From Diaphorobacter ruginosibacter (GTDB taxonomy: Bacteria; Pseudomonadota; Gammaproteobacteria; Burkholderiales; Burkholderiaceae_C), in NCBI RefSeq assembly GCF_014395975.1, contig NZ_CP060714.1, positions 682,001 to 746,000 on the forward strand: DNA of 64,000 nucleotides. Direction: 5' to 3'. The notes below the pieces were generated by a model, which did not search any database, was not told where the DNA came from, and saw only the letters and a list, made by a program, of their open reading frames with translations. Both the position numbers and the translations under genes were made by a program. Position 1 is the first letter of the stretch. Each line of letters starts with the position of its first letter. Of this stretch, positions 35,232 to 43,676 are shown in pieces.

Positions 35232-37901
35232 TCAGACCGAAGCTGGATCCATCTTTTCCCTGTCTATGCCGTAGAGTAGGATGGCGTCGCTGACACGCTG
35301 ACGTGCAAGCACGCCATCATCGGCCAGGGCTTTCAGCGCTGCTAGTACGATGAAATGGCGGTCCACCTCGAAGAACGCGCGCAGCGATTCACGCGTGTCG
35401 GAGCGGCCGAAGCCGTCGGTGCCCAGCGAGACGAACCTGCGGCCTTCGACGAACGGGCGGATCTGGTCACCGACGATCCGCATGTAGTCCGTCGTCACGA
35501 TGACCGGTCCAGGACGTTCTTGCAGACACTGCTGTACGTAGGGGACGCGCGGCTCGTCCTCGGGGTGCAGCATGTTCCAGCGCTCTGCCGCCATGCCTTC
35601 GCGGCGCAACTCGGTCAGGCTGGTGGCGCTCCAGATATCGCTCAATACGCCGAAATCCTTTTCCAGCAGCTCGCCCGCGGCGATGACCTCGCGCAGGATG
35701 GAGCCGCTGCCCATCAGCTGTACGTGGGGCTGAGCGGAGGACCGTGGCTTGCCATCCAGCAGATGGAGGCCCTTGAGGATGCCCTCCTCGCTGCCTTCCT
35801 TCAGGGCGGGGTTCGGGTAGTTTTCGTTGAGCAGGGTGATGTAGTAGTAGATGTCCTCCTGCTCCACATACATGCGGCGAAGTCCGTCCTGGATGATGAC
35901 GGCCAGCTCGTATGCAAAGGTCGGGTCGTAGGAGACACAGTTCGGGATCACGGACGACAGCACGTGGCTGTGGCCGTCGTCATGCTGCAGTCCCTCGCCC
36001 ATGAGCGTGGTGCGGCCCGAGGTCGCGCCCAGCAGGAAGCCGCGCGTGCGGGCATCACCTGCCGCCCATGCGAGGTCTCCCACGCGCTGCAGGCCGAACA
36101 TGGAATAGAAAATGTAGAACGGAATGGCGGCTACGCCGTGGTTGCTGTAGGCCGTGCCCGCGGCGATCCATGACGAGATCGCGCCGGATTCGTTGATGCC
36201 CTCCTGCAGGATCTGACCGTCCTTGGCTTCCTTGTAGTAGCTGAGTTGGCCGGCGTCCTGGGGGGTATAGAGTTGTCCCAGGTAGGAGTGGATGCCGATC
36301 TGGCGGAACAGGCCCTCCATGCCAAAGGTGCGCGACTCGTCGGGCACGATGGGGATGACGAGCTTGCCGATGTGTGGGTCCTTGAGCAGCGTGGTCAGGA
36401 TGCGCACGAAGGACATGGTGGTCGAGACGCCCCGATCACCGCTGTCCTTCAACTGTGCTGCGAAAGTGTCGAGCGGGGGAACGACCAGTGGTGCGACCTT
36501 GCCATTGCGGGCGGGTACATACCCGCCAAGCACAGTCCTGCGCTCGGCGAAATAGCGGGCTTCCTCGCTGTCGGGTGCGGGCTTCAGGTACGGCATGTCC
36601 TCCAGCTGGTCATCCGGCACGGGCAGCGCGAATCGGTCGCGGAAGGCCCGCACCGCGTCTGCGCTCATCTTTTTCAACTGGTGGTTGATGTTCTGGCCCT
36701 CACCGGCCTCGCCCATGCCGAAGCCCTTGACGGTCTTGACGAGGACAACCGTTGGCCGCCCCTTGGTTTCGACGGCCTGCGCGTAGGCGGCGTAGACCTT
36801 CTCGGGGTCGTGGCCGCCGCGTGCCAGCGCCCAGATCTCGTCGTCCGACAGGTGCGCAACCAGCTCCCGCAACTGCGGGTACTTGCCGAAGAAATGCTCT
36901 CGCACATAGGCGCCGCTCTGTGACTTGAATGTCTGATATTCGCCATCCACGCATTCCATCATGCGCTGGCGCAGCAACCCCGTGGTATCGCGCCGCAGCA
37001 GGTCGTCCCAGCCGCTGCCCCAGAGCACCTTGATGACGTTCCATCCGGCGGCGCGGAAGGTGCCCTCCAGCTCCTGGACGATCTTGCTGTTGCCACGCAC
37101 GGGGCCATCCAGCCGCTGCAGGTTGCAGTTCACGACGAAGATCAGGTTGTCGAGCCGCTCGCGTCCGGCCAGCGAGATAGCCGCCAGCGACTCGGGCTGG
37201 TCCATCTCGCCGTCGCCGAGGAATGCCCAGACCTTGCGGCCCTGATGCTCCAGCAGCCCGCGATATTCCAGATAGCGCATGAACCGTGCCTGATAGGCCG
37301 CGGTGAGGGGCCCCAGTCCCATCGAGACCGTGGGGAACTGCCAGAAGTCGGGCATCAGGCGAGGATGGGGGTAGGACGACAGTCCAACGCGTCCTGCTTC
37401 GCGGCGGAAGTTGTCCAGTTGCGATTCGGTGATGCGGCCTTCGAGGTAGGCGCGCCCGTAGATGCCCGGGGCCGAGTGTCCCTGGATGTAGACCATGTCG
37501 CCGCCGAAGGTGGCGGTGCGGCCGCGAAAGAAATGGTTGAAGCCTACGTCGTAGAGCACTGCGGCCGATTGGTAGGTGGCGATGTGGCCGCCCACGTTGG
37601 AGTGCTTGCCGGCGCGCAGCACCATGACCATGGCATTCCATCGGATGTAGGCGTTCAGGCGGCGTTCCACGCCAAGGTCGCCCGGGTAGGCTGGTTGCCG
37701 CTCCCTGGGGATGCTGTTGACATAGGCGGTCGTCACCCGGCCATGCAGGTCACCATGCTGCTCCATGTCACGGTCCACGAGCTGGTCGATGAGGTAGTGG
37801 GCGCGCGGTCGGCCTTCGACGGTGACGACGGCCTGCATGGCTTCCAGCCACTCTCGTGTCTCTTGCGGATCGACGTCGGTCAGTGTGATCGGTGGGGTCA
37901 T
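35232..37901 (-). CDS. aceE: Pyruvate dehydrogenase E1 component, homodimeric type
   Basis: An 889-residue thiamine-diphosphate enzyme that decarboxylates pyruvate and passes the acetyl group to the E2 lipoyl domain. The cofactor motif GDGEMDQPES followed by NCNLQRLDGPVRGN is clear, as are the E1 segments GHSAPGIYGRAYLEGR, TVKGFGMGEAGEGQN and the C-terminal domain (LGTDGFGRSDTRESLRAFFE). The start at 37901 is supported by AGGAG. No aceF or lpd gene is adjacent, so this is probably an additional or regulated E1 besides the main complex. It is divergent from a MarR gene, with ATTGCAA palindromes in the shared promoter region. Confidence 0.94.
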   Translation of the reverse strand: MTPPITLTDVDPQETREWLEAMQAVVTVEGRPRAHYLIDQLVDRDMEQHGDLHGRVTTAYVNSIPRERQPAYPGDLGVERRLNAYIRWNAMVMVLRAGKHSNVGGHIATYQSAAVLYDVGFNHFFRGRTATFGGDMVYIQGHSAPGIYGRAYLEGRITESQLDNFRREAGRVGLSSYPHPRLMPDFWQFPTVSMGLGPLTAAYQARFMRYLEYRGLLEHQGRKVWAFLGDGEMDQPESLAAISLAGRERLDNLIFVVNCNLQRLDGPVRGNSKIVQELEGTFRAAGWNVIKVLWGSGWDDLLRRDTTGLLRQRMMECVDGEYQTFKSQSGAYVREHFFGKYPQLRELVAHLSDDEIWALARGGHDPEKVYAAYAQAVETKGRPTVVLVKTVKGFGMGEAGEGQNINHQLKKMSADAVRAFRDRFALPVPDDQLEDMPYLKPAPDSEEARYFAERRTVLGGYVPARNGKVAPLVVPPLDTFAAQLKDSGDRGVSTTMSFVRILTTLLKDPHIGKLVIPIVPDESRTFGMEGLFRQIGIHSYLGQLYTPQDAGQLSYYKEAKDGQILQEGINESGAISSWIAAGTAYSNHGVAAIPFYIFYSMFGLQRVGDLAWAAGDARTRGFLLGATSGRTTLMGEGLQHDDGHSHVLSSVIPNCVSYDPTFAYELAVIIQDGLRRMYVEQEDIYYYITLLNENYPNPALKEGSEEGILKGLHLLDGKPRSSAQPHVQLMGSGSILREVIAAGELLEKDFGVLSDIWSATSLTELRREGMAAERWNMLHPEDEPRVPYVQQCLQERPGPVIVTTDYMRIVGDQIRPFVEGRRFVSLGTDGFGRSDTRESLRAFFEVDRHFIVLAALKALADDGVLARQRVSDAILLYGIDREKMDPASV

Positions 37902-37994
37902 GACATATCTCCTGGTAGGGCAGCGTTGTTGAAAGCAGGCCATGGTCCGGCCTGTCGTAGCGGACTCCATGGTGGATGAGTTTTCTTCTTATGA

Positions 37995-38008
37995 ATTGCA
38001 ATTGCAAT
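37995..38008. promoter_or_regulatory. ATTGCAA palindrome, probable MarR operator 1
   Basis: ATTGCAATTGCAAT is a perfect 14-bp palindrome in the 180-bp region between aceE and the divergent MarR gene. A further TTGCAA occurs at 38017-38022. The same ATTGCAA core recurs at 38041 and in the operator of the E1-like gene at 39712. Confidence 0.65.
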
Positions 38009-38040
38009 AATAGCATTTGCAATCGTTTGGCGTGAAATAT

Positions 38041-38056
38041 AATTGCAAGTGCAATT
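38041..38056. promoter_or_regulatory. ATTGCAA dyad, probable MarR operator 2
   Basis: AATTGCA-AG-TGCAATT is a 7-bp dyad with a 2-bp spacer, 26 bp upstream of the MarR start codon at 38082. Its position would block the MarR promoter, consistent with autorepression. Confidence 0.65.
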
Positions 38057-38081
38057 CAATCTCCATGAAAGGATCCTGGTC

Positions 38082-38540
38082 ATGACGGCTGAGGGGGCTG
38101 ATCTCTGGTACTCGTTCGTGCGCGCGCATCGAACCATGATTCGCGAGGTAGAGCGTCGCCTGGCCGCGGCGGAGCTGCCCGGCTATGCGTGGTATGACGT
38201 GCTGTGGGGGCTGGAAAGTGGCCCCGGTGGCGTTCGGCGCATGCATGAGCTTGCCGATACGCTGGCCATCGAACGCTACAACCTCACGAGATTGGTGGAT
38301 CGCCTGGAGCGGGAGGGCCTTGTCACGCGATCCCGCTCAGCCGAGGACGGCCGGGCCGCCTACGCGACCATCACCAAAGAGGGGCGGGCACTGCGCAGGA
38401 AAATGTGGAAGGTGTATGAATCCACCGTGGCCGAACTGTTTCTCGGTCAATTCAGTGCGGATGAGCAGAGGGTGCTGGCCCTGGCCCTGGATCGCGCGAG
38501 CGACGCTGCCCGCGCATCGCAAGGAGAACCTTCCGCGTAG
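38082..38540 (+). CDS. MarR-family transcriptional regulator
   Basis: A 152-residue winged-helix regulator. The recognition region is MHELADTLAIERYNLTRLVD and the wing is LVTRSRSAEDGRAAYATITK, typical of MarR proteins, which bind palindromes as dimers and release them on binding a small ligand. The start ATG at 38082 follows AAAGGA; an open frame back to 38043 would run through operator 2 and is not preferred. It is flanked by a divergent aceE and a convergent E1-like gene, both preceded by ATTGCAA palindromes, so it probably regulates both and itself. The ligand is unknown. Confidence 0.88.
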   Translation: MTAEGADLWYSFVRAHRTMIREVERRLAAAELPGYAWYDVLWGLESGPGGVRRMHELADTLAIERYNLTRLVDRLEREGLVTRSRSAEDGRAAYATITKEGRALRRKMWKVYESTVAELFLGQFSADEQRVLALALDRASDAARASQGEPSA

Positions 38541-38561
38541 GCACTGTCCTATGACAGTGCC
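38540..38561. terminator. Shared hairpin between convergent MarR and E1-like genes
   Basis: GGCACTGTC-CTAT-GACAGTGCC is a perfect 9-bp stem with a 4-base loop. It begins at the last base of the MarR stop codon and covers the stop codon of the opposite gene, so it can serve as a bidirectional terminator. There is no long T-tract. Confidence 0.6.
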
Positions 38562-39661
38562 GTCAGTGCATATCGCTCGAGCGCCTCACCGGCCAGGCGC
38601 TTGGAAATATCGCCCGCGTCGCCCAGCAGCTTCAGTGCGACAGCGGCAATCCATTGCGGGCTGAGCTGGCTTTGCTGTGGATGAGAATCAGCCCCCAGTG
38701 CGGTAAATGCGGAAGGAACCATGGCACCGATCTGGCTGGCCACGTGGCGCGCGTAGCCGGTTACCGCGACGACGGGAGCGCGACTGCTGGAGAGGCAGGA
38801 CTGGAGATGTGACGTTCTCTTCTTTGACAGGGGATGCAGCATGTTCCAGCGATCGGCCTCACGGCCATCGCGCGCCAGGCGCGTGTAGCTTGGACAACTC
38901 CAGACCTCGCACCCGATGCCCCAGTCATTCCGTAGAAGGGCCGCTGCATGCCTTACATGCTGCAGCGCATTTCCCGCACCCAGCAGTCTGATGCTGGCCG
39001 CAGGCACTCCGCGCACTCGGCTGATGCGGTACATCCCTTTGAACGCGCTCTTTACGTTGGAGTCGGTCAACGCAGGGGTATCGTCACTGTCGTCGCCATG
39101 TGCGGAGAGATAGAAGAAGCCGGGTCTGCCATCGAGATAGAGTGCCTGCAATGCCGAACGGAAAATGGCAAGCGCTTCGGCTCCCGAAGCCGGGTCGTAA
39201 GGGGTGCCGTCGGCATCGGACGACAGCCAGAGAGGGACGGAGGGGTGCATGCCCCTGGGCCAGCGGGAACGCAGCGCTTCCATGTGATTGCAGAAGATGC
39301 CATGGCCTTTCGACTCGGACAGTGCAGCATGGAGGCCTGCGAGCGAGCCGGAGTGTGCCATGTAGAGCAGTGGCCTCTCACTCCCAGCGCGCTGATCACC
39401 GAACCACAACGGCCATGCGCTCACGTTGCCTGGCTGCAGGCTACTGTCCGTGGCACGTCCTGCCGCCCTGACGACCCATGCATGGTTGCCATCTGGCGCC
39501 TCTTGTTCCAGGCGGTCTGCGATTGCCCGCATGGCCTCGAGGGGCGAAGCGCTCTGGCATCGGGCATTCAGTGCGGGCTCGCCAAGGCGCCGAAGGCAGG
39601 CGGCAGCGGCCCGCTGTGCCTGGAGTGAGTGGTTTGAAGCATGGGGTCGACTCTTGCGCAT
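38549..39661 (-). CDS. Diverged pyruvate dehydrogenase E1-like protein lacking the ThDP-binding half
   Basis: A 370-residue protein whose order of motifs follows the last third of homodimeric E1. YDPASGAEALAIFRSALQAL aligns with the E1 segment SYDPTFAYELAVIIQDGLRR. IRLLGAGNALQHVRHAAALL and RLARDGREADRWNMLHPLSK align with the C-terminal transketolase-like domain. The GDGEMDQ cofactor motif and the first 500 or so E1 residues are missing, and the conserved LGTDGFGRSDTRE motif has become LGADSHPQQSQLS. So it cannot be an active E1. It keeps a good ribosome-binding site (GAGGAAG) and a strong operator upstream, arguing that it is expressed and not a relic. A regulatory or partner role towards aceE is an inference. 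Confidence 0.7.
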   Translation of the reverse strand: MRKSRPHASNHSLQAQRAAAACLRRLGEPALNARCQSASPLEAMRAIADRLEQEAPDGNHAWVVRAAGRATDSSLQPGNVSAWPLWFGDQRAGSERPLLYMAHSGSLAGLHAALSESKGHGIFCNHMEALRSRWPRGMHPSVPLWLSSDADGTPYDPASGAEALAIFRSALQALYLDGRPGFFYLSAHGDDSDDTPALTDSNVKSAFKGMYRISRVRGVPAASIRLLGAGNALQHVRHAAALLRNDWGIGCEVWSCPSYTRLARDGREADRWNMLHPLSKKRTSHLQSCLSSSRAPVVAVTGYARHVASQIGAMVPSAFTALGADSHPQQSQLSPQWIAAVALKLLGDAGDISKRLAGEALERYALTALS

Positions 39662-39711
39662 GGCCTGTCTTCCTCGATGGGCCGCGGAAACTTACTTGGC
39701 CCATTTTTACG

Positions 39712-39740
39712 ATTGCAATTACAATGATTGTAATTGCAAT
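39712..39740. promoter_or_regulatory. 29-bp perfect palindrome upstream of the E1-like gene
   Basis: Two 14-bp arms (left ATTGCAATTACAAT, 39712-39725; right ATTGTAATTGCAAT, 39727-39740) flank a central G. It lies 51-79 bp upstream of the start codon at 39661 and shares the ATTGCAA core with the sites at 37995 and 38041, pointing to the MarR protein as the binder. Confidence 0.75.
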
Positions 39741-39781
39741 TTTAAAAACGAGCCAGCTTGGAACAACCCGGCCCCAGTGCG

Positions 39782-41230
39782 TCAAGCGCCGGAACGCGTG
39801 GGCCCGGAACGCCTGCGGCGCAGCCGGCCGGCCACCAGCGCGGCGGCCAGCAAGCCGGTGGCGGCCAGGCCAGAAGGGCTTAACGCAGGGACGGCATGCG
39901 CTCCTGCAGGCGGTGGTCCCTCGACGGCCTTGTCGTCATTCAGGATCGTGCCGGAGGTTTGTACCGAGATGGCTTTCGCGAGGCTGGGAATGTCATCCAG
40001 CAGCACATGCAGGGTCTCGTCGGGCTCGTGACTGGCGTCGCCGTGCACCTCGACCATGATGGTGCGCGGGCTGGCATCGCCGGGAAGCCAGGTGAATGCT
40101 CCATCGCCGCTGGTGTAGTCCCCGGGGGCAGTGGCGGTGCCGTCCACGGTTCGCCAGCGGATGCTGAAGGCTTCGGTGGGCGGCTCCGATAGGGTAACGG
40201 TGAAGTTCAGCGCGGTGTGCGTTCCCGGGCCGCCTTCGACAGTCGATGCATCGGTGATGCGCACCTGCGGTGCGGGCGGTGGTCCGTCATCGTTGATGAT
40301 GACTCCGGTACCCACCGTGTCCGTGCTCGGGGCCGCACCGATGAAATCGCTCAGGTGCACGGTGAGGACCTCGTCGGGTTCGGGCGTGGTGTCGCCATGG
40401 ATCGGTACGGTGATGGTCTTGTACGTGTCCTCGCCCGCAGCCCATGCGAGCGAGCCGGAACTGGCGGTGTAGTCGGCGGGAGCAGTGGCCGTGCCGTCCG
40501 CAGTGCGCCAGCGCAGGCTCACGTTTTCGGTGGGAATGCTGGAGAGGGTGACCGTGAACTCCATGCTCGCGGTACCGGCGTTGCCTTCGGTCACGCGGCC
40601 ATTGCTGATGGAGGCCAGCGGCGCATCCAGCACCAGTGTCCCGCGTGCATAGTTGGCGGTGGATGCGGCACCGTCCGTGGTCCTGAAGCCGAAGCAGGTG
40701 TCGTTCACTCCCTCGGCGGAACGCCCGGTGACGGAGCAGGGGGCGTTGAGGATGACCTGGTTGACCTCGGGGTTGTAGGGGGAGGTGCGGGCTGCGATGA
40801 GCTGTGCGCGGTCTCCTTGGCGGTGCGGCGCATCCGATTCATCGGCCCAGCGGCTCACCATGATGGCTGCGTGCGTGGGCTGGCCCGTGGCGTCGGTGGC
40901 CACCCGGAATCCCAGCACGCGGGCGCCGGGCGCGTCATGGGTGATCACCGTCTGGCCGTTGCCGAAGGCCCAACCGGTGATTCGGGGAAGAATCACGTCG
41001 TTCTCCGTCAGGTTGGCGGGCAGCGGCTCGGCCGTCGTGAAGAAACCGGTCACGCCATCGCCTGCCGCCAGTTCGAGGCAGGTGCCCGCGCTGCAGGGTT
41101 TGGTGTAGTGCTGAAAGCGGTCGTAGGCCGTCGATGCGTAGCGGTAGGTCACGGCATGGGCGGAAAAGGAAATACCGGATGCAAGGCACAGGAGCGCGAG
41201 CGCCGCGCGGGATGTCGAAACGAGAGTCAT
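39782..41230 (-). CDS. Exported Calx-beta repeat protein with IPTL-CTERM-like sorting tail
   Basis: A 482-residue secreted protein. Residues 1-27 are a Sec signal peptide (TSRAALALLCLASGISFSAH). An N-terminal domain of about 190 residues (YDRFQHYTKPCSAGTCLELA and following) is unassigned. Two Calx-beta-type domains follow, each with the pattern SLRWRTADGTATAPADYTAS (first) and SIRWRTVDGTATAPGDYTSG (second), ending in INDDG and LNDDK. The tail VPALSPSGLAATGLLAAALV plus an arginine run has the motif-helix-basic order of IPTL-CTERM signals, which are thought to be processed by an exosortase-like enzyme. ATG 41230 is chosen as the signal peptide start. Function is unknown; a surface or matrix role is plausible. 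Confidence 0.75.
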   Translation of the reverse strand: MTLVSTSRAALALLCLASGISFSAHAVTYRYASTAYDRFQHYTKPCSAGTCLELAAGDGVTGFFTTAEPLPANLTENDVILPRITGWAFGNGQTVITHDAPGARVLGFRVATDATGQPTHAAIMVSRWADESDAPHRQGDRAQLIAARTSPYNPEVNQVILNAPCSVTGRSAEGVNDTCFGFRTTDGAASTANYARGTLVLDAPLASISNGRVTEGNAGTASMEFTVTLSSIPTENVSLRWRTADGTATAPADYTASSGSLAWAAGEDTYKTITVPIHGDTTPEPDEVLTVHLSDFIGAAPSTDTVGTGVIINDDGPPPAPQVRITDASTVEGGPGTHTALNFTVTLSEPPTEAFSIRWRTVDGTATAPGDYTSGDGAFTWLPGDASPRTIMVEVHGDASHEPDETLHVLLDDIPSLAKAISVQTSGTILNDDKAVEGPPPAGAHAVPALSPSGLAATGLLAAALVAGRLRRRRSGPTRSGA

Positions 41231-41381
41231 GCTGCTTGGGGGAGGGTTGCGGTGGCGGCATTGTTGGGATGTGCCGGCCGGCGCACCATCCCCCAAGGGG
41301 TACGGTGGAGCGTGAGGGCATCCCATGCCGCGAGTGTCGGCACGGCCCGTGTGCCATCCGGCGTGTCACTGGCGCCGCAGC

Positions 41382-42467
41382 CTAGGCACGCAGGTTGCGA
41401 CCGAGTTCATCCCAGTTGCTGGCGCTGGCGACCTCGAGGATGGCGCTCAGGTGCTTCTTGAGTGCAGCATTGCTCACGCCGGCCAGCGCAAGGCTGTCGG
41501 AGCGGGCATGCCCCAGTCCCGCCAGCACGGCGATTTCTCGCTGCAGGGGCGTCAACGGCAGGTCCACGACACGCCGCACCACGTCGATCTGGCGCGGGCG
41601 CTGCAGTTGCAGCGTCAGCAGCCAGTGGGTCGTGGAGGCAGCGGTAGGCTGCGAGCCGGAGTGCAGCGGCCGTGTGCGCAGGTCCAGCAGGCCCTGGGGC
41701 ACGGTCATCAGCCGGCTCTGGCCGGGCAGCAGCCCAAGCAGGGAAAGCAGGTCGGCGGGCAGCGCCGTGGCGCTCGCGCCATACAGGCCCAGGCCGCGTA
41801 TGTGGGCCGCCTGCAGCAGTTGCAGCGCCTGCGCATCGGCCGACAGCGGGCGCAGCGTGGAGGCTTCGAACAGGACATGGCCCGTGGCGCTGTGGACGCT
41901 CTCGCTGGACGGGCCTCCCTGAAGCCTGAAGGCTCGCTGCAGGCTGGCGCAGGCGCGCTCCATCGTGCAGGCCTCGGCAGCGCTGAATCCGTTGCCAAAG
42001 CCGGTGCTCTGCCCACGGAACACGGCAGCAACGGCTCGCGTCACGAGACGGCCGGAGGGGCCCGGAACTTCCACCCGCAGGTCCAGGGTGTAGTGGTGGC
42101 CGTTCGGACGCATCAGCAGGTTGTGGCTGTTTGATCGGTAGTGCGCAGCGTCCGGTGACAGCAGCCGGCCCACGCGGGGGCCCTCAGGCCGGGCGAGGGC
42201 GAGGATGTTGGTTTCCCCTGGACCGGTGAACAGGTGGAACTCGTTGAGAAAGAGATTGCGCACGCTCGGGGGCGAGTCCTCATGATGGAAGCCCTCGGGC
42301 AAGCCCTCTTCGTCGAGCCAGAACAGCGCCGCCGCATCGGCCCCCACCAGGGCACGCAGCACGGCGCACACTTCGGCGGCGATGGGTGCGAGGCCCAGGC
42401 CCAGCCGGCAGAGCAGATCAAGCTTGTGCCAGAGCCGTTGATGATGAAGATATGCGCTGGTCGTCAT
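41382..42467 (-). CDS. LuxR-type regulator (first of tandem pair)
   Basis: A 361-residue protein. The last 60 residues form a LuxR-like helix-turn-helix (LTPLQREIAVLAGLGHARSD, SNAALKKHLSAILEVASASN). The N-terminal 250 residues are a sensor-like region (LWHKLDLLCRLGLGLAPIAA, LVGADAAALFWLDEEGLPEG) that could be a GAF or PAS fold. It lacks a receiver domain and has no acyl-homoserine-lactone-binding signature that I recognise. It is clearly a paralogue of the next gene upstream on the same strand (42609-43676). No ribosome-binding site is evident. Confidence 0.75.
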   Translation of the reverse strand: MTTSAYLHHQRLWHKLDLLCRLGLGLAPIAAEVCAVLRALVGADAAALFWLDEEGLPEGFHHEDSPPSVRNLFLNEFHLFTGPGETNILALARPEGPRVGRLLSPDAAHYRSNSHNLLMRPNGHHYTLDLRVEVPGPSGRLVTRAVAAVFRGQSTGFGNGFSAAEACTMERACASLQRAFRLQGGPSSESVHSATGHVLFEASTLRPLSADAQALQLLQAAHIRGLGLYGASATALPADLLSLLGLLPGQSRLMTVPQGLLDLRTRPLHSGSQPTAASTTHWLLTLQLQRPRQIDVVRRVVDLPLTPLQREIAVLAGLGHARSDSLALAGVSNAALKKHLSAILEVASASNWDELGRNLRA

Positions 42468-42608
42468 GGGGCGGGAGGATGGTTTGGCGCTCGGTTTTCC
42501 TGCTGCGACGGGCGGACGGGTTATGTCAAGAGCTCATGCATGCGCTTTCCAGCGCAGGGATGGCCGAATTCTGGACTGCCGCGCCATGATGCGCCATTCC
42601 CCCAAGGG

Positions 42609-43676
42609 CTACGGTCCGGCGTGCAGACGGCTGGCCAGGTCCTCCCAGTCGCTGGCTCCGGCAGCCTCGAGAATGGTGCGCAGGTGCTTCTTCAATGCGG
42701 CAGGGCCCACCCCGGTGAGCTCCGTGCAGTCGGCGCGCGCATGGCCCAGGCCTGCCAGCGCGGCGATTTCCCGCTGCAGCGGTGACAGCGGCAGCGCCAG
42801 CACGCGGCGCACCACCTCGATCTGGCGCGGGCGCTGCAACTGCAGGGTCAGCAGCCACTGGCCCGCACCGCTGGCGACGGGGTGCAGTGGATGCATGCGG
42901 ATGTCGAGCAGGCCATGCGGCACGGGAATGCTGGCGGCCTGGCCCGGCTGAAGGCCCAGGTGGCCGAACAGGTCGTCCGGCAGTGCTGGGCCTGCCTCGC
43001 CTCGAAGACCCAGGCCGCGCAGGTTGGCCTCCTGGAGCAGCTGCGTGGCGGTGGCATCCGCGAGCAGCGGGCGCAGGCTGTCGGCATCCAGGAGAACATG
43101 GCCGACGGCGCCGTCATGGCTGACCCCCAGGCTGCCCGCCGGCTTGCGCGCGAAGGCGCGTTGCAGGCAGGTGCCCGCGCGCTGCAGCAGCCCGGCCTGC
43201 TCGGAGCTGAAACCCGTGCCCGGCGCTCGGAACAGCGCGGCGACGGCCCGGGTGCGACCCTGCACCTCCACGCGCAGATCCAGCGTGTGGTGATGTCCGC
43301 TGGGGCGGATCAGCAGGTTGTAGGTGTTGGAGCGGAAGTAGCCGGCGTCCGGCGCGAGGAGCCGGCCCACCTGAGGTCCCAGGGGCTGTGCGAGCGCAAG
43401 CACATTGGTCTCATGGGCGCCGACGAACAGGCGATGGAATTCATTGAGGAACAGGTTCTGTGCGGAAGCGGGCGAATCCTCATGGAAGAAGCCCTCGGGC
43501 GCCCCATGCTCATCCAGCCAGAACAGCGCCGCGGCATCCGCGCCGATCAGGGTGCGCAGCACTGCGCATATGTCGGGCGCGATCGGAGCCAGCCCCAGGC
43601 CCAGCCGGCACAGCATGTCCAGCTCCTGCCAGAGCCGCTGCCTTGCTGCGGTGGTCGAGGAGTGTGGCGATTTCAT
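42609..43676 (-). CDS. LuxR-type regulator (second of tandem pair)
   Basis: A 355-residue paralogue of the neighbouring gene, similar along the whole length: LWQELDMLCRLGLGLAPIAP, LIGADAAALFWLDEHGAPEG, a shared NLFLNEF segment, and C-terminal helix-turn-helix LSPLQREIAALAGLGHARAD plus GPAALKKHLRTILEAAGASD. The arrangement indicates tandem duplication followed by divergence. It faces away from the giant adhesin gene across an 855-bp AT-rich region, so control of the adhesin by one or both regulators is an attractive but untested idea. Confidence 0.75.
   Translation of the reverse strand: MKSPHSSTTAARQRLWQELDMLCRLGLGLAPIAPDICAVLRTLIGADAAALFWLDEHGAPEGFFHEDSPASAQNLFLNEFHRLFVGAHETNVLALAQPLGPQVGRLLAPDAGYFRSNTYNLLIRPSGHHHTLDLRVEVQGRTRAVAALFRAPGTGFSSEQAGLLQRAGTCLQRAFARKPAGSLGVSHDGAVGHVLLDADSLRPLLADATATQLLQEANLRGLGLRGEAGPALPDDLFGHLGLQPGQAASIPVPHGLLDIRMHPLHPVASGAGQWLLTLQLQRPRQIEVVRRVLALPLSPLQREIAALAGLGHARADCTELTGVGPAALKKHLRTILEAAGASDWEDLASRLHAGP

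Noticed and set aside
40217..41461. Plus-strand open frame opposite the Calx-beta gene
   Set aside because: Translation is Gly/Val/Arg-rich without motifs, while the minus strand has a signal peptide and two Calx-beta domains.
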